Assembly: GCA_963830205.1 (NCBI GenBank)
Contig: CAWHLP010000043.1
Span: forward strand, 201,225-265,224
Source: CAVSRC01 sp963830205
GTDB taxonomy: Bacteria; Pseudomonadota; Alphaproteobacteria; Rhizobiales; Kaistiaceae
DNA: 64,000 nucleotides
Direction of reading: 5' to 3'
The notes beneath the pieces are model-generated. The model was given only the letters and a program-made list of their open reading frames with translations. It was not told where the DNA came from and ran no database searches. Positions within the stretch are counted from its first letter, which is position 1. Every line of letters starts with the position of its first letter. The position numbers and the translations under genes were made by a program. Shown in pieces: positions 1 through 9,157 of the stretch.

Positions 1-285
1 TTCCCCGAACAGCTCGTCAGCCTCCTTGATGATGCCGTCGATCGCCGGGCAATCGACCGCCTCGGCGCTGGCGCCGACCTGTTCGAAGACCTTGTCCAGA
101 CGGCTGACATGTTCGCGCGTCTGCTCCAGATGCTCCTGGAGCCCACTCTTCAGCGTGCGGTCGTGAGCCTTGCCGATCATTTGCGGCAGCGACTTAACGA
201 TCTTGTTCTCCGCATAGTAGATGTCGCGCAGCATGTGCAGGAAGAGGCCGTCGAGCGAGCCGATTTCGTTTCGAACGAGCGTCAT
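1..285 (-). CDS. DUF892 / YciE-type ferritin-like protein (3' end outside window)
   Basis: 95 codons of a leftward gene that runs off the window edge. The N-terminus (MTLVRNEIGSLDGLFLHMLR, then DIYYAENKIVKSLPQM) matches the start of DUF892/YciE ferritin-like four-helix proteins, a stress-associated family of unproven biochemistry. The ATG at 285 overlaps the stop of the upstream transporter gene as ATGA, with AAGGA six bases upstream, so translation is probably coupled. It is the last visible gene of a four-gene unit that begins at 2249 behind an EcfG-type promoter. The family call is firm; function is known only by association with stress regulons. Confidence 0.85.
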   Translation of the reverse strand, partial: MTLVRNEIGSLDGLFLHMLRDIYYAENKIVKSLPQMIGKAHDRTLKSGLQEHLEQTREHVSRLDKVFEQVGASAEAVDCPAIDGIIKEADELFGE

Positions 286-1523
286 GAGATATTCCTTTGT
301 GGTTGCTGGGGTCGATCGGCAGCGGCGCTTACGTCGCCGCTCCGTTCCATCCCCACAACACCCGTTGGACCCAGTCGGTTCCCCGACAATGTGCGTTGAT
401 GTTCGTCCTCGGCGACATCGATCATCGGCTCGTTCGACAGAAATACCCCGACCACGCCAAGGCTCGGGAACTGGTCGCAGAACACCTTGAAGACCACGAG
501 CAGCGGAACGCCAATGATTGTCCCAACGATGCCCCACATCCACGTCGTCAATGACAGCGTGGTCAGGATCGCGATCGGCGATAGCGACAGGCGCCTGCCG
601 AGAATCATCGGCGTGACGAAGCCGCCCTCGAGAAGCTGGAACATGAGATAGACCAGTGGCGGCACAGTTGCCGCGGCCAGGCTGTCGAACGTCGCCAGCG
701 AAGCCGCCGCCGCCAGCGCTATGCCAACCGTGGCGCCGGCATAGGGAATGAAATTGAGCAGGAAGGCAGCGGCGCCCCAGAAGATCCCATTGCCGAGCCC
801 GAGCGCGGTCATGGCACCGCCGACCAGAATCCCCAGCCCGGCATTGATCGCCGTCACCGTGACGAGATAGCGCGAGACGTCGTACTCGATCTCGTGGAGG
901 ACCCGCAGCGACCGCTTCTTGTCGCTGAGGGCCGGCATCACCGAGACCAGCTTGCGTGGCAGCGCATCGACCGAGGCCAGCAGGAAAACGGCCAGCACGA
1001 GCGTCGCGGCGATGGTGGTGCCGACGTCCGTGAGCGTGCCGACCAGCCAGGGAACCAAGCCGCCATCGGCGACGACGACCGTGGCGGTACCCACCCCGCC
1101 GTCCGTCCCGTTCAGCACGCCCTCCATGTCGCGGCCGGCGTGATTGAGTGCGGCGATCGGCTCCCTGAGGAAGGCCAGACGGTCGCGCACCTTGCTGACG
1201 GTCTGCGGCATCTCGGCCGCGACTTCGGAAAACGGTCCGGAGAACACCAGCGACGCCATGGCGGCACCAACGCCGATTGCCCCCACAAGCAGCAGGGCCG
1301 AGACCGCTGCCGGCACACCCCAGTGGGCGAGGCGCGTCACCAGCGGCGAAAGCGTCAGCGTCAACAGGCAGGCCAGCACCAGAGGCAGCACGAAGCCGCG
1401 GGCGTAAAAGAGCGCGCCCAGGAACAGGATCAGGAAGGTGCCGAAGACCGCCAGCCGCACCGACGGCGGCACCACATGCCTGATGACGACGCTCTGTCCG
1501 GTCTCCCCGGCGGCCGATGTCAT
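282..1523 (-). CDS. AI-2E family transporter (PerM/TqsA-like membrane protein)
   Basis: 413-residue polytopic membrane protein with hydrophobic segments near residues 25-85, 150-175 and 215-345. It has the family layout of an N-terminal transmembrane bundle, a soluble stretch, then the NxLxxxLxPxL-type helices (GGFVTPMILGRRLSLSPIAI near 300). AI-2E family members are inner-membrane exporters or putative permeases; substrates vary and autoinducer-2 is only one possibility. The last 40 or so residues are hydrophilic and unusual. The stop overlaps the DUF892 start by four bases, and the start lies seven bases after the holin-X gene, so it is one operon. Confidence 0.85.
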   Translation of the reverse strand: MTSAAGETGQSVVIRHVVPPSVRLAVFGTFLILFLGALFYARGFVLPLVLACLLTLTLSPLVTRLAHWGVPAAVSALLLVGAIGVGAAMASLVFSGPFSEVAAEMPQTVSKVRDRLAFLREPIAALNHAGRDMEGVLNGTDGGVGTATVVVADGGLVPWLVGTLTDVGTTIAATLVLAVFLLASVDALPRKLVSVMPALSDKKRSLRVLHEIEYDVSRYLVTVTAINAGLGILVGGAMTALGLGNGIFWGAAAFLLNFIPYAGATVGIALAAAASLATFDSLAAATVPPLVYLMFQLLEGGFVTPMILGRRLSLSPIAILTTLSLTTWMWGIVGTIIGVPLLVVFKVFCDQFPSLGVVGVFLSNEPMIDVAEDEHQRTLSGNRLGPTGVVGMERSGDVSAAADRPQQPQRNIS

Positions 1524-1530
1524 GCGCGGT

Positions 1531-1914
1531 CTAGGAACGCTCGGCCCGGCGGCCGAGGAAATAGCCGATCACGGCGAGCACCGCGATCGACCCCAGCGCG
1601 GCCTGTTCGGACCGTTCCGCGTCGCTGAACAGCGCCGGCCGTCGAGCCCATTTCTGCCGACGCAGGGCGACAACCAGGTAGATTGCCAGCGCCGCCATCA
1701 GCGCGCCGGCCGCCTCAATGGCGAAAGCCGCCGCGGCGCCAAGCTGGTCGGCGAGCCAGATCGTCACCGCGGTGACACCGAACCCGCCGGCAAGCAGCAG
1801 CATCAACAGCAGGACCGCAAGGAGCGCGGCCTGGGCGCCGACGTGGCGGGCCAGCGACTTCAGATATATCCTGAGCCGCAGCGCGCCGAGGGCCGTTAGC
1901 AGTCCGCCCGGCAC
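1531..1914 (-). CDS. Phage-holin/YqjE-like small membrane protein (holin-X superfamily)
   Basis: 127-residue protein with two hydrophobic segments (about residues 30-52 and 58-85) joined by a short turn and followed by a basic tail, the layout of YqjE/holin-X proteins. I chose the GTG at 1914 because it lies just past the stop of the DUF883 gene (1920); an open frame extends further upstream but overlaps that gene out of frame. A DUF883 (YqjD) protein followed by a holin-X (YqjE) protein is a common proteobacterial pair. Both are thought to be membrane-associated stress or stationary-phase proteins. Start uncertain. Confidence 0.7.
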   Translation of the reverse strand: MPGGLLTALGALRLRIYLKSLARHVGAQAALLAVLLLMLLLAGGFGVTAVTIWLADQLGAAAAFAIEAAGALMAALAIYLVVALRRQKWARRPALFSDAERSEQAALGSIAVLAVIGYFLGRRAERS

Positions 1915-1919
1915 GCCGG

Positions 1920-2249
1920 CTACCTGTGCTGTGCCATGCCGGCGACAAAGCCAACGCAAAGCGCCGCCGCCACCGCCACGAACGGATTGCGCCTGATCTC
2001 GCCGGAGAGCAGCGCCGTGACGTCGGCGGCCGCGCCTTCGGCCGCATCGGCGGAGTGGGATTTGAGGCCCGCCGCATCCGATGCGAAGTGGCGCCCTGCC
2101 CGGGCGGCGCCGTTCATGCCCTTGTGGGTGCCCTTCTCGGCGCCGTCAATGAGACCCGAAACGATCGTGCTGACGCTCTTCGCCAATTCGGCAACGTCGC
2201 CGCGCAGGGCCTGGATATCCTCTTCGAGGGTCTTGCTGGTGGTTGCCAT
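1920..2249 (-). CDS. DUF883 (YqjD/ElaB-like) membrane-anchored protein
   Basis: 109 residues: a helical, charged N-terminal two thirds (MATTSKTLEEDIQALRGDVA) and a single C-terminal hydrophobic anchor starting at IRRNPFVAVAAALCVGF, ending in a short polar tail. This is the YqjD/ElaB (DUF883) layout; in E. coli these bind ribosomes at the inner membrane in stationary phase. A good ribosome-binding site (AAGGAGAATGCTAC) precedes the ATG. It is first in a unit with the holin-X, AI-2E and DUF892 genes and lies about 80 bases from an EcfG-type promoter. Confidence 0.85.
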   Translation of the reverse strand: MATTSKTLEEDIQALRGDVAELAKSVSTIVSGLIDGAEKGTHKGMNGAARAGRHFASDAAGLKSHSADAAEGAAADVTALLSGEIRRNPFVAVAAALCVGFVAGMAQHR

Positions 2250-2330
2250 CGTAGCATTCTCCTTGGTCTACGCGCCGGTGCTCAGAAGCCCTACGATGGA
2301 ACTTCCGGGGGGGTGCCGGCTTCTCAGGGA

Positions 2331-2356
2331 AACGCCTTTGCAGGGTTCCTGGTTCC
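2331..2356 (-). promoter_or_regulatory. EcfG-type promoter, GGAAC-N17-CGTT
   Basis: On the minus strand GGAAC (2356-2352) and CGTT (2334-2331) are separated by 17 bases, an exact match to the consensus used by EcfG sigma factors. It points at the DUF883/holin-X/AI-2E/DUF892 unit; ecfG itself lies 9 kb away in this window. Confidence 0.75.
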
Positions 2357-2436
2357 CGGCATCCTGACGACCTCTCTCCTGGCGGGGCATTTTTCCGCTT
2401 AAGCCGACCGCGAAGACAAACGAGGCCAACAAGCAG

Positions 2437-4541
2437 ATGGTTGCAGTCTTCGTCCTCGACAGCCGTCTTCGCTGCGGCTTCATCAACAATGTCGCCGAGT
2501 TTCTGACCGGCCTTGCCGGCGCACAGGCGGCGGGCCGGCACATCGGCGAGCTGCTGTCGTTCGAACACGGCTTGAAATTCGAGCAAAGCGTCATCGGCCG
2601 TGCCCTCAACGAGGGCGGCGCACACGAGGGCCAGGCGCGGTTGACCGGCCACGACGGACTGGAGCGGCCCTTCTCCTTCAGGATCGCCCCGCTCAGCGAC
2701 GCGCTGGGTGACCGGCGCGGTTCTCGAACTGCTCGATCTCAGCGGCGAGACCGGCACAAGCCGCGCGCTCCGCGAAAGCGAACAGCGCCTGCGTCTGGCG
2801 GTGGAGGCAACGCATATCGGCATCTGGGATGTCGACGCCACGCGCGGCACGCGCCGTTGGTCGCCGGAGTTCAACGCAATCATGGGGTTACCGGCCGCAT
2901 TCGAGGGCGACGAGGAAACCTTCGAGGCGCTGATCCATCCCGACGACCAAGCGCGAGCGTTGGAGCTCTACCGGCGTGCCTACACTCCCGGCTCCGGCGG
3001 AATCTACAATGCGGAGTTCCGGATCCGGCGGGCCGACACGGGCGAGGTGCGCTGGGTGCTCGCGACCGGTCATGTCAATTTCGGCGTGGACGGCCAACCG
3101 CTGCGCGGCGTCGGAACACTGAACGACATCGACCGCCGTCGCAAGGACGAGGAGGCCCTGCGCGAGAGCGAGCGGCGGTTGCGGGTGGCGCTCGTCGCCG
3201 GCCGCATGGGCGCCTGGAGCTACGACCTCATCGACGGGACGCAACGCTGGGATCAGTCGCAATACCGCCTGCTCGGGCTCGACCCGTCCCTCCAGCCCAG
3301 CCGGGAGCTGTTCCTTTCGATCGTCCACCCCGACGATCGGAAGCTGGTCGAGTTCGAAACGGAGACACTGCCCCTCGACACCTTCCTCGATTCGGAATTC
3401 CGCATCGTGCGGCCGGACGGCACGGTACGTTGGATCAGCGCCCAGTCGATCGCCCATGCCGGACCCGACGGCAAGCCGATGGAAATGATCGGCGTCAACC
3501 GCGACATGACCGCCCAGAAGGATGCCGAGACCGCGCTCAGGATCAGCGAGGAGCGGCAGCGGCTGGCGGTGGAAGCCAACGACGTCGGCACCTGGGATTT
3601 CGACATCTTGGCCGGAGAACACCGCTGGTCGACGCAGTTCCGCAAGCTGTGGGGCCTGCCGGATGATGCACCGGCGGATTCTGAACTGCTCCAATCGCTG
3701 GTCGATGCCACCGATTGGGCCAAGATCCGCGACCGCTGGCAGGCGGCGTGCGACCCTGCCGGCGACGGACGCTTCAACTTCGAATATCAGATCCGCCGTG
3801 CCGATGACGGCGCGCGCCGCTGGGTCATGCTCAGCGGCCGCATCTTCTTCGACGATGCGCGCCGCCGGGCTGTGCGCGCCGTCGGCGTGATGCTCGATAC
3901 GACCGAGCGCCGCGAGGCCGAGGAACGCCAGCGCCTGATCCTCAAGGAACTGAACCACCGGGTGAAGAACAACCTGGCGGTCGTGCAGGCGATCGTATCC
4001 CAGACCATGCGCATGTCGCCCAAGCCGGCAGAGGCTTTCGAGCGCATCCAGGCGCGTCTGATGGCGATCGCCCGCACCCACGATTTCCTCAACATGTCGG
4101 ACTGGGGCGGCGTGTCGCTGGAGCGCCTGCTGCAGGGCGAGCTCGAACCACACGCCTCGCTCGACCGCGAGCGGCTCGTGGTCGCCGGCCAGACGATCGT
4201 GCTCGAACTCGACCTCGGCGCTGTCGCTCGGGCTGGTGTTCCACGAACTGGCGACCAACGCCGCCAAATATGGCGCCCTTTCCGCGGAGACAGGTCGTCT
4301 GCGCGTGACCTGGGAATTGATCGCCGGCGACGACGGCGATCAGACGGTCAGTATCGACTGGGTCGAGAGCCACGGCCCCCAGGTGCGCCAGCCGCGCCGT
4401 CAGGGTTTCGGTTCGCGCCTCATCGAGGGCAGCGTCAAAGGGCGGCTCGGCGGCACTGTCGAGATGGAATTCGCCCGCGAGGGCCTGCACTGCCGCATGA
4501 GCTTCCCGTTGCCGCGCGAGACGGAAGCCAGACAGTCCTGA
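2437..4541 (+). pseudogene. Multi-PAS HWE-family sensor histidine kinase, two frameshifts
   Basis: One kinase split over three frames: 2437-~2705, ~2708-~4215 and ~4215-4541. It holds an N-terminal PAS-like segment, then three PAS/PAC repeats (each with a GxWxxD-type start and WSPEFNAIMGL- or HPDD-like motifs), then an HWE-type dimerisation helix with ELNHRVKNNLAVVQAI (phospho-His) and a C-terminal ATP-binding part with FHELATNAAKYGALS and GFGSRLI. HWE/HisKA_2 kinases of this class commonly feed PhyR. No membrane segment is seen, so it is cytosolic. The breaks are single-base slips within otherwise well-conserved sequence, so a sequencing error is more likely than decay. Confidence 0.75.
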
Positions 4542-4551
4542 TCCGCCGACA

Positions 4552-4581
4552 GGAGCGGGAAACCACTCGGATTCCCGCTCC
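4552..4581. terminator. Bidirectional hairpin between convergent genes
   Basis: GGAGCGGGAA (4552-4561) pairs perfectly with TTCCCGCTCC (4572-4581) around a 10-base loop, in the gap between the kinase (ends 4541) and the SH3 gene (ends 4598). No long T-run follows. Confidence 0.6.
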
Positions 4582-4597
4582 CGCCAGCGATCGGTCG

Positions 4598-5023
4598 TCA
4601 CCCACCGAAGCTGAAGCCGAAGCTCAGCCCGTTCGGCCGGTCGTGCCAGCGGCCGCCGAAGTACCAGCGGCGCCCGTCGTACCAGGCGCCATGGCGCTCA
4701 TCCCAGCGGGGGCGGCGGTGCCAACCCCAGGCCGGGGGCGGCGGGCGACGATAGTGCCGCGGCGCCGGCGCGTATCCGCGCGACACATAGCCTGCCGAGA
4801 CGTAGCCGCGGCGGCCGCGATAGTCGACCCGACACCAGCTCCCGCACCCACGCACGTCGATCCGCGCGCCGGCAGGAATGGTGAGGATGCGGTGGTATCC
4901 CGTTCCCGGCCCGGTCCGCATGTTGACCGCGCCGGTGGTAAAGGCGGTCGCCGCGAAGGCGGCGGCCGGCATCGCGAGCGCCGCAACGAAGGTTGCGGCG
5001 ATGACCGCGTTTCGAACTGTCAT
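4598..5023 (-). CDS. Exported bacterial SH3-domain protein
   Basis: 141 residues. An N-terminal signal peptide (MTVRNAVIAATFVAALAMPA, cleavage after AFA) is followed by a bacterial SH3 domain (VNMRTGPGTGYHRI, then GSWCRVDYRGRRGYVSAGYV) and a Tyr/Arg/Trp-rich tail. SH3b domains usually bind peptidoglycan, so a periplasmic or envelope role is likely. I chose the ATG at 5023, which has GGAG about nine bases upstream, over the in-frame ATG at 5038. The gene stands alone behind an EcfG-type promoter. Confidence 0.8.
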   Translation of the reverse strand: MTVRNAVIAATFVAALAMPAAAFAATAFTTGAVNMRTGPGTGYHRILTIPAGARIDVRGCGSWCRVDYRGRRGYVSAGYVSRGYAPAPRHYRRPPPPAWGWHRRPRWDERHGAWYDGRRWYFGGRWHDRPNGLSFGFSFGG

Positions 5024-5063
5024 GAGTGCATTCTCCATTCACGCATTGTCCCCTGCCGGTGCC

Positions 5064-5088
5064 AACGCATGCCGCACGGCATCGTTCC
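5064..5088 (-). promoter_or_regulatory. EcfG-type promoter, GGAAC-N16-CGTT
   Basis: On the minus strand GGAAC (5088-5084), 16 bases, then CGTT (5067-5064), 41 bases upstream of the SH3 gene start. Exact consensus match. Confidence 0.75.
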
Positions 5089-5167
5089 CGAAAGGCCCGC
5101 GGGGACTTGGTGAGTGGAAGCAGCGCACCGCTCCGCGCACGCTGCTTCCGCAGGCGACGCCTCGCGA

Positions 5168-6174
5168 TCAGCCCTGCGTGTGCAGGCGCATCTGGTCGCG
5201 CTGGCTCTCGTAGGCGCTCTTGTCGTAGGTCGGCGCGCTATCGAGCTGCTCCTTTGTGAAGGCGGTGAACACCGTCAGGTTGCCGCTGTCATCCTTGCGA
5301 ATGCTCAGATCCTCGAAGGCGATCGCCACCGGCTTCTGGCCGATGCCGAGGAAGCCTCCGACATCGACCACGACCGCGTCGATCTTGCCGTCCTTGGTGA
5401 CGATGACATCGCCGACCTCGCCGACGTTTTGATTGCTGGCGTCGTAGACGGTTGTGCCGGTGAGATCGTTGGCGCTGATCTTGGTCGCGTCGACGGCTGT
5501 CATGGCATTGCGGTTCGGCATGCCGGCCGTATCATGGCCGGGCATCGGTGCGGCAGGGTTGAGCGCCACCTGGTTGTCGGGCTGCTGCGGCGCGTTCGCG
5601 GCCGGCTGCCCGACGCGGCCACTGGCCTTGGGCTGCAGCATCGAGACGTCGAACGCGGCGCGTTCTTCAGCTCGTCCTTGGTGATGGCGAGATGGGCCAC
5701 CAGCTTGCCGTTGGCGTCCTTGGACCATTGCAGGCTCTGGTACGGGACGGCGACGCTCTTCTCGCCCATGCCGAGGAAGCCGCCAACGCCGATGATCACG
5801 GCATCGACCGAGCCATCCTTGGCCAGAACCAGGTCGTTGATGTCGCCGATGCGGTCCTGATTGTGGTCGGTGTTGTCCTGCGCGACCTGGCCATTCGGCG
5901 CCGGCTTCTTGGAAGTGTCGTTCTGCGCCTGCGTGTTCGGCGCCGGAGCCTGCATGGCAGCGTTCGGGGCCAAGGTGGCATCATAGGCGCCGCCATAGAC
6001 CGGCTGGCCGATCAGCTTGGTGGCCAGAACGTCGCTCGAACCGATGGTCGCGACGGTCTCGACCGCCGGCGAGTTCATCGCAGCATTGTCCTTGGCAGGG
6101 TGGGTCGGGTTGGCGGCGTAGGCCGACGTGGCAATGGCAAGAATGGCAGTCGTCGTCATCAATCGCTTCAGCAT
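5168..6174 (-). pseudogene. Exported two-PRC-barrel protein, one frameshift
   Basis: Starts at ATG 6174 (MLKRLMTTTAILAIATSAYA, a signal peptide) with GAGGA upstream. It has two PRC-barrel modules, each with the signature DVIVTKDGKIDAVVVDVGGF or a close copy (IGDINDLVLAKDG, then VDAVIIGVGGFLGMG). The reading frame shifts between KDELKNAP and FDVSMLQP near 5655, so the second barrel (5168-5655) is in another frame. Tandem exported PRC-barrel proteins are common in rhizobia and often stress induced; exact role unknown. The second half is intact, so the slip is probably a sequencing error. Confidence 0.75.
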
Positions 6175-6270
6175 GTCGATTCCTCTTCGCTGTTTGGAAG
6201 TGATGGTGGATCGGCGACGGGTCTGTGGTTGCGGTGGAGGAGCAACCACGATGCCGCCGCTCGCCAGACC

Positions 6271-6295
6271 AATGCCTGAGTCATCGACCGGTTCC
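6271..6295 (-). promoter_or_regulatory. Possible EcfG-type promoter, GGAAC-N16-CATT
   Basis: On the minus strand GGAAC (6295-6291) and CATT (6274-6271), 16 bases apart, 97 bases upstream of the PRC-barrel start. One base off the CGTT consensus. Confidence 0.4.
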
Positions 6296-6342
6296 CCATG
6301 TTCTCGCGAATTCTCGACCCGCCGCTCAGTTGCCGGCGCGAT

Positions 6343-6367
6343 GGAACCGGCGGCGCCCGAATGCGTT
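6343..6367 (+). promoter_or_regulatory. EcfG-type promoter, GGAAC-N16-CGTT
   Basis: GGAAC at 6343-6347 and CGTT at 6364-6367, spacer 16, 44 bases upstream of the DUF3309 start. Exact consensus match. Confidence 0.75.
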
Positions 6368-6411
6368 GATCCGCCAAGTCCACGGGGGGGCGCAGCGCAA
6401 GGAGCAAGGCC

Positions 6412-6567
6412 ATGCTTGGCACTATTCTTCTGATCGTCCTGGTCCTTCTTCTCATCGGCGCAATTCCCAGCTGGCCCTACGCACGCGGCTGGGGCTACGG
6501 CCCGTCCGGCATCCTCGGCCTCGTGCTGGTGATCGTCATCGTGCTGTTGGTCGCCGGCCAAATCTGA
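6412..6567 (+). CDS. DUF3309 small membrane protein
   Basis: 51 residues. Two hydrophobic stretches (MLGTILLIVLVLLLIGAIP and GILGLVLVIVIVLLVAG) flank the conserved hinge SWPYARGWGYGPSG, which is diagnostic of DUF3309. AAGGAG lies about ten bases upstream of the ATG. It is followed 12 bases later by a DUF1328 gene, a frequent stress-regulon pairing in alphaproteobacteria. Inner-membrane; function unknown. Confidence 0.85.
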   Translation: MLGTILLIVLVLLLIGAIPSWPYARGWGYGPSGILGLVLVIVIVLLVAGQI

Positions 6568-6579
6568 CGGAGGCGCGTC

Positions 6580-6744
6580 ATGCTGTCCTGGATCCTCATC
6601 TTCCTGGTCGTTGCGCTGGTCGCAGGCGCACTCGGCTTCGGCGGCGTCGCCAGCGCGAGCGCGGGCATTGCGCGCGTCCTCTTTTTCATCTTCCTCATCC
6701 TTCTGGTGGTCTCATTTGCCGCCTATCTGCTTCCCACAGCGTGA
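6580..6744 (+). CDS. DUF1328 (UPF0391, YtjA-like) small membrane protein
   Basis: 54 residues with the family pattern MLSWILIFLVVALVAGALGF, a GG turn, then IARVLFFIFLILLVVSF: two transmembrane helices with a small-residue turn. GGAGG sits ten bases upstream of the ATG. Co-transcribed with the DUF3309 gene from the EcfG-type promoter at 6343. Function unknown. Confidence 0.85.
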   Translation: MLSWILIFLVVALVAGALGFGGVASASAGIARVLFFIFLILLVVSFAAYLLPTA

Positions 6745-6752
6745 CGGGCGGA

Positions 6753-6772
6753 CGGCCCGGCAGACCGGGCCG
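6753..6772. terminator. GC-rich hairpin after DUF1328
   Basis: CGGCCCGG (6753-6760), loop CAGA, CCGGGCCG (6765-6772). No T-run, so a weak terminator or an mRNA-end stabiliser. Confidence 0.4.
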
Positions 6773-6816
6773 CGGTGACTTGATGACCCAACGACACGGA
6801 GCCATGAAGACGAGCA

Positions 6817-8775
6817 GTGCGTAGGCGGGATGTGATCACGACCTGCGTCGTGATCGTCGGCATAGCGGTCACCGCGATCGCTGGCTTGGCCAGCTACCGC
6901 TCCTATCGCTATGCCGAAGTGCAGCAGACTGCCTTCAAGGCGGACAATGCCGCGTCGGCCGCCATGCTGGCGCTTGACCGCGTTGCGCTCTCGGTGCGCG
7001 CGGTCAAGGCCATGTACGCCGCCGATTGGGTGACGCCGGACCAGTTCGTCCGCTTCGCGCGCACGCTGATGGGCAGTGAAGGCATCCGCTCGCTCGAATT
7101 TGACCGCAAGGTTCCGCTAGCCGACCGCGCCAGTTACGAGACCGGCCTGTCCGCCCAGGAAGGCAAGGGGCTCGGCATCTGGCAGTACAATCGAGCGGGA
7201 AAGCCCGAGCGCGCGCCCGATCGCCCGGTCTATTTTGTGCGCGAGGCCACCAACTATCTCGCCGGCATCGCGCCACCCGTCGGCCTCGACGTCGCGTCCA
7301 TTCCCGCGCGCGCGGCGCTCATCAATCAGTCCATCGCCAGTTTCGATCTTGTGGCGAGCGGCCCGATAACCTTCGATGGCTCCCAGGAGTCAGGCGTCGT
7401 ACTGGTGATCCCGGCGATCGACCGGGCGGGCGCGATCGTCGGCGTCGCCACCGGCACCATCACCTTCAGCGAACTGGCGACGATCGCGGCGCTGGCCAGC
7501 GGCGCACGCGGCGTCACCATCGCCGTAGGTGTCGACACGCCGGGTGCCGCGCCCGCCCCCGGTGCTTCGTTGCGCGGCGCCGAGCCAGCCATCGCCAACA
7601 AGCGCGTCTTCAGCTTCGGCGGCCGCACCTGGACCGTGACGGTCTCGAACAGCAGCGGCGGCGACCCGCTCGCCGCCTGGCTGGTGGTGCTGGTCGTCGG
7701 CGCCGGGCTGGCGACCACGGCCGCCCTCGCGGCCTGGCTGATCGGCCTCGGCAAAACCGCCGACATCGCGGAAGCCCGGGCGCAGCTCCTCAGAATGCTC
7801 GACGGGCTCGGCCCGCTCGCTTGGCTGCTGACGCCCGACGGCACCGTGATCCACGCCAACCGCACGGCCAGCGCCGAACTTCGCCGCCCCGAGGACGAGA
7901 TCGTCGGCCGGCCGTTCGCGGACCTGCCGCTCGCCGGCGATCGCGACGCCCAGCTCGAGCGCGTCCACGCGGCCATCGCCGCGGCGGCGCAGGGAGAAGA
8001 CTCCCTTTTCGACCTCATGCTGGCGGACGACGACGATGCCGAGCGGGTCTTCGTCCTGTGGATCCGGCCGCTGGGCCCATCCGCGGGGCCTCCGGCCAAC
8101 CTCGTCGCCTCGGCCGTCGATATCACCCGCCGCTACGAGAGCGAACAGACCCAGCGCCTGCTCATGCGCGAGCTCGACCATCGCATGAAGAACACCCTGC
8201 AGGTGATCCAGGCTGTTATCCGCCGCACGGCGCGGGCGCAGGCGTCAGTCGGCGCCTTCGAGCGCTCGCTGCTCGGCCGCGTCGGCGCCATGTCGCGCAC
8301 GCACGACCTGCTCGCCGAGGAACGCTGGCTGGGCGCCGAGATGAATGCCATCGTCACCCAGGAAACCGGCAGCTTCGATGCCACCGGCGCCTTTTCCGTC
8401 AGCGGCCCGCGGCTGCGGCTGAACCCGCGCGCGGCGTTGTCGATTGCGCTGGTCATGCATGAGCTTGGCACCAACGCCTCCAAATACGGTGCCCTGTCGA
8501 CACCGGAGGGAAAGATCGCCGTGACCTGGCAGGTCTACCGCTCTGGCGATGAGCCAACGATCTGCCTACGCTGGCAGGAAAGCGGCGGGCCGCCGGTGTC
8601 GCCGCCGAGCGAGAAAGGCTTTGGCTCCATGCTGATCGAAAGCAGCATCGCCTACGAACTAGAGGGGCGTGCCCAACTCAACTACCGACCCGACGGCCTT
8701 GTCTGCATCATTTCCATGCCGCTGCGCATGCTGCGTCCCTTCTTGGACGAGCCTGCCGAGCACGGGGCCGGTTGA
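6817..8775 (+). CDS. CHASE-PAS-HWE membrane sensor histidine kinase
   Basis: 652 residues. An N-terminal transmembrane helix (about 8-28) is followed by a periplasmic CHASE-like domain (about 40-260), a second transmembrane segment (about 285-310), a PAS domain (about 325-440) and an HWE/HisKA_2 kinase core with ELDHRMKNTLQVIQ (phospho-His about 455), MHELGTNASKYGAL and GFGSMLI. It should sense small ligands outside the inner membrane. The start is a GTG at 6817; a six-codon ATG frame with a better ribosome-binding site begins at 6804 and overlaps it. A single-domain response regulator starts one base after the stop, so the two form a signalling pair likely tied to PhyR. Confidence 0.85.
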   Translation: MRRRDVITTCVVIVGIAVTAIAGLASYRSYRYAEVQQTAFKADNAASAAMLALDRVALSVRAVKAMYAADWVTPDQFVRFARTLMGSEGIRSLEFDRKVPLADRASYETGLSAQEGKGLGIWQYNRAGKPERAPDRPVYFVREATNYLAGIAPPVGLDVASIPARAALINQSIASFDLVASGPITFDGSQESGVVLVIPAIDRAGAIVGVATGTITFSELATIAALASGARGVTIAVGVDTPGAAPAPGASLRGAEPAIANKRVFSFGGRTWTVTVSNSSGGDPLAAWLVVLVVGAGLATTAALAAWLIGLGKTADIAEARAQLLRMLDGLGPLAWLLTPDGTVIHANRTASAELRRPEDEIVGRPFADLPLAGDRDAQLERVHAAIAAAAQGEDSLFDLMLADDDDAERVFVLWIRPLGPSAGPPANLVASAVDITRRYESEQTQRLLMRELDHRMKNTLQVIQAVIRRTARAQASVGAFERSLLGRVGAMSRTHDLLAEERWLGAEMNAIVTQETGSFDATGAFSVSGPRLRLNPRAALSIALVMHELGTNASKYGALSTPEGKIAVTWQVYRSGDEPTICLRWQESGGPPVSPPSEKGFGSMLIESSIAYELEGRAQLNYRPDGLVCIISMPLRMLRPFLDEPAEHGAG

Positions 8776-8776
8776 C

Positions 8777-9157
8777 GTGGCCGCCGCTCCACAGGACAGC
8801 CTGGCCGTTCTGGTGGTCGAGGACGAGTTCCTCATCGCCGAGGAGATGGTGGCCATGCTGGAGGACGCCGGCCATGTCGTGCTCGGCCCTGCCGGGTCGG
8901 TGCGCGCCGCCGAGGCGATGCTCGCCGGCGATCCGCAGCCGGATGTTGCCGTGATCGACGCAAACCTGCGTGGCGAGACCAGCGCACCGCTGGCCACGCG
9001 ACTGCGCGAACGGGGAATCCCCTTCTGCGTGTGTACCGGCTACCGGATCAACGACCTCAAGAGCCTGTTCGGCGACGTGGCGACGATCCGAAAGCCGATC
9101 GACCCGAAGCAGCTCCTCCAGACACTCGCCGCGCTGGCACACGACGACGGCACCTAG
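8777..9157 (+). CDS. Single-domain response regulator
   Basis: 126 residues, receiver domain only: acidic pair in VLVVEDEFLI, phospho-acceptor Asp about 61 in VAVIDANLRG, conserved Thr replaced by FCVCTGY, and Lys in IRKPID. No output domain. GTG start one base after the kinase stop (TGACGTG), so it is translationally coupled to it. Such stand-alone receivers often act as phosphate sinks or modulators of PhyR phosphorelays (LovR/SdrG type); that role here is inference. Its stop overlaps the convergent Crp/Fnr gene stop in a shared CTAG. Confidence 0.85.
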   Translation: MAAAPQDSLAVLVVEDEFLIAEEMVAMLEDAGHVVLGPAGSVRAAEAMLAGDPQPDVAVIDANLRGETSAPLATRLRERGIPFCVCTGYRINDLKSLFGDVATIRKPIDPKQLLQTLAALAHDDGT

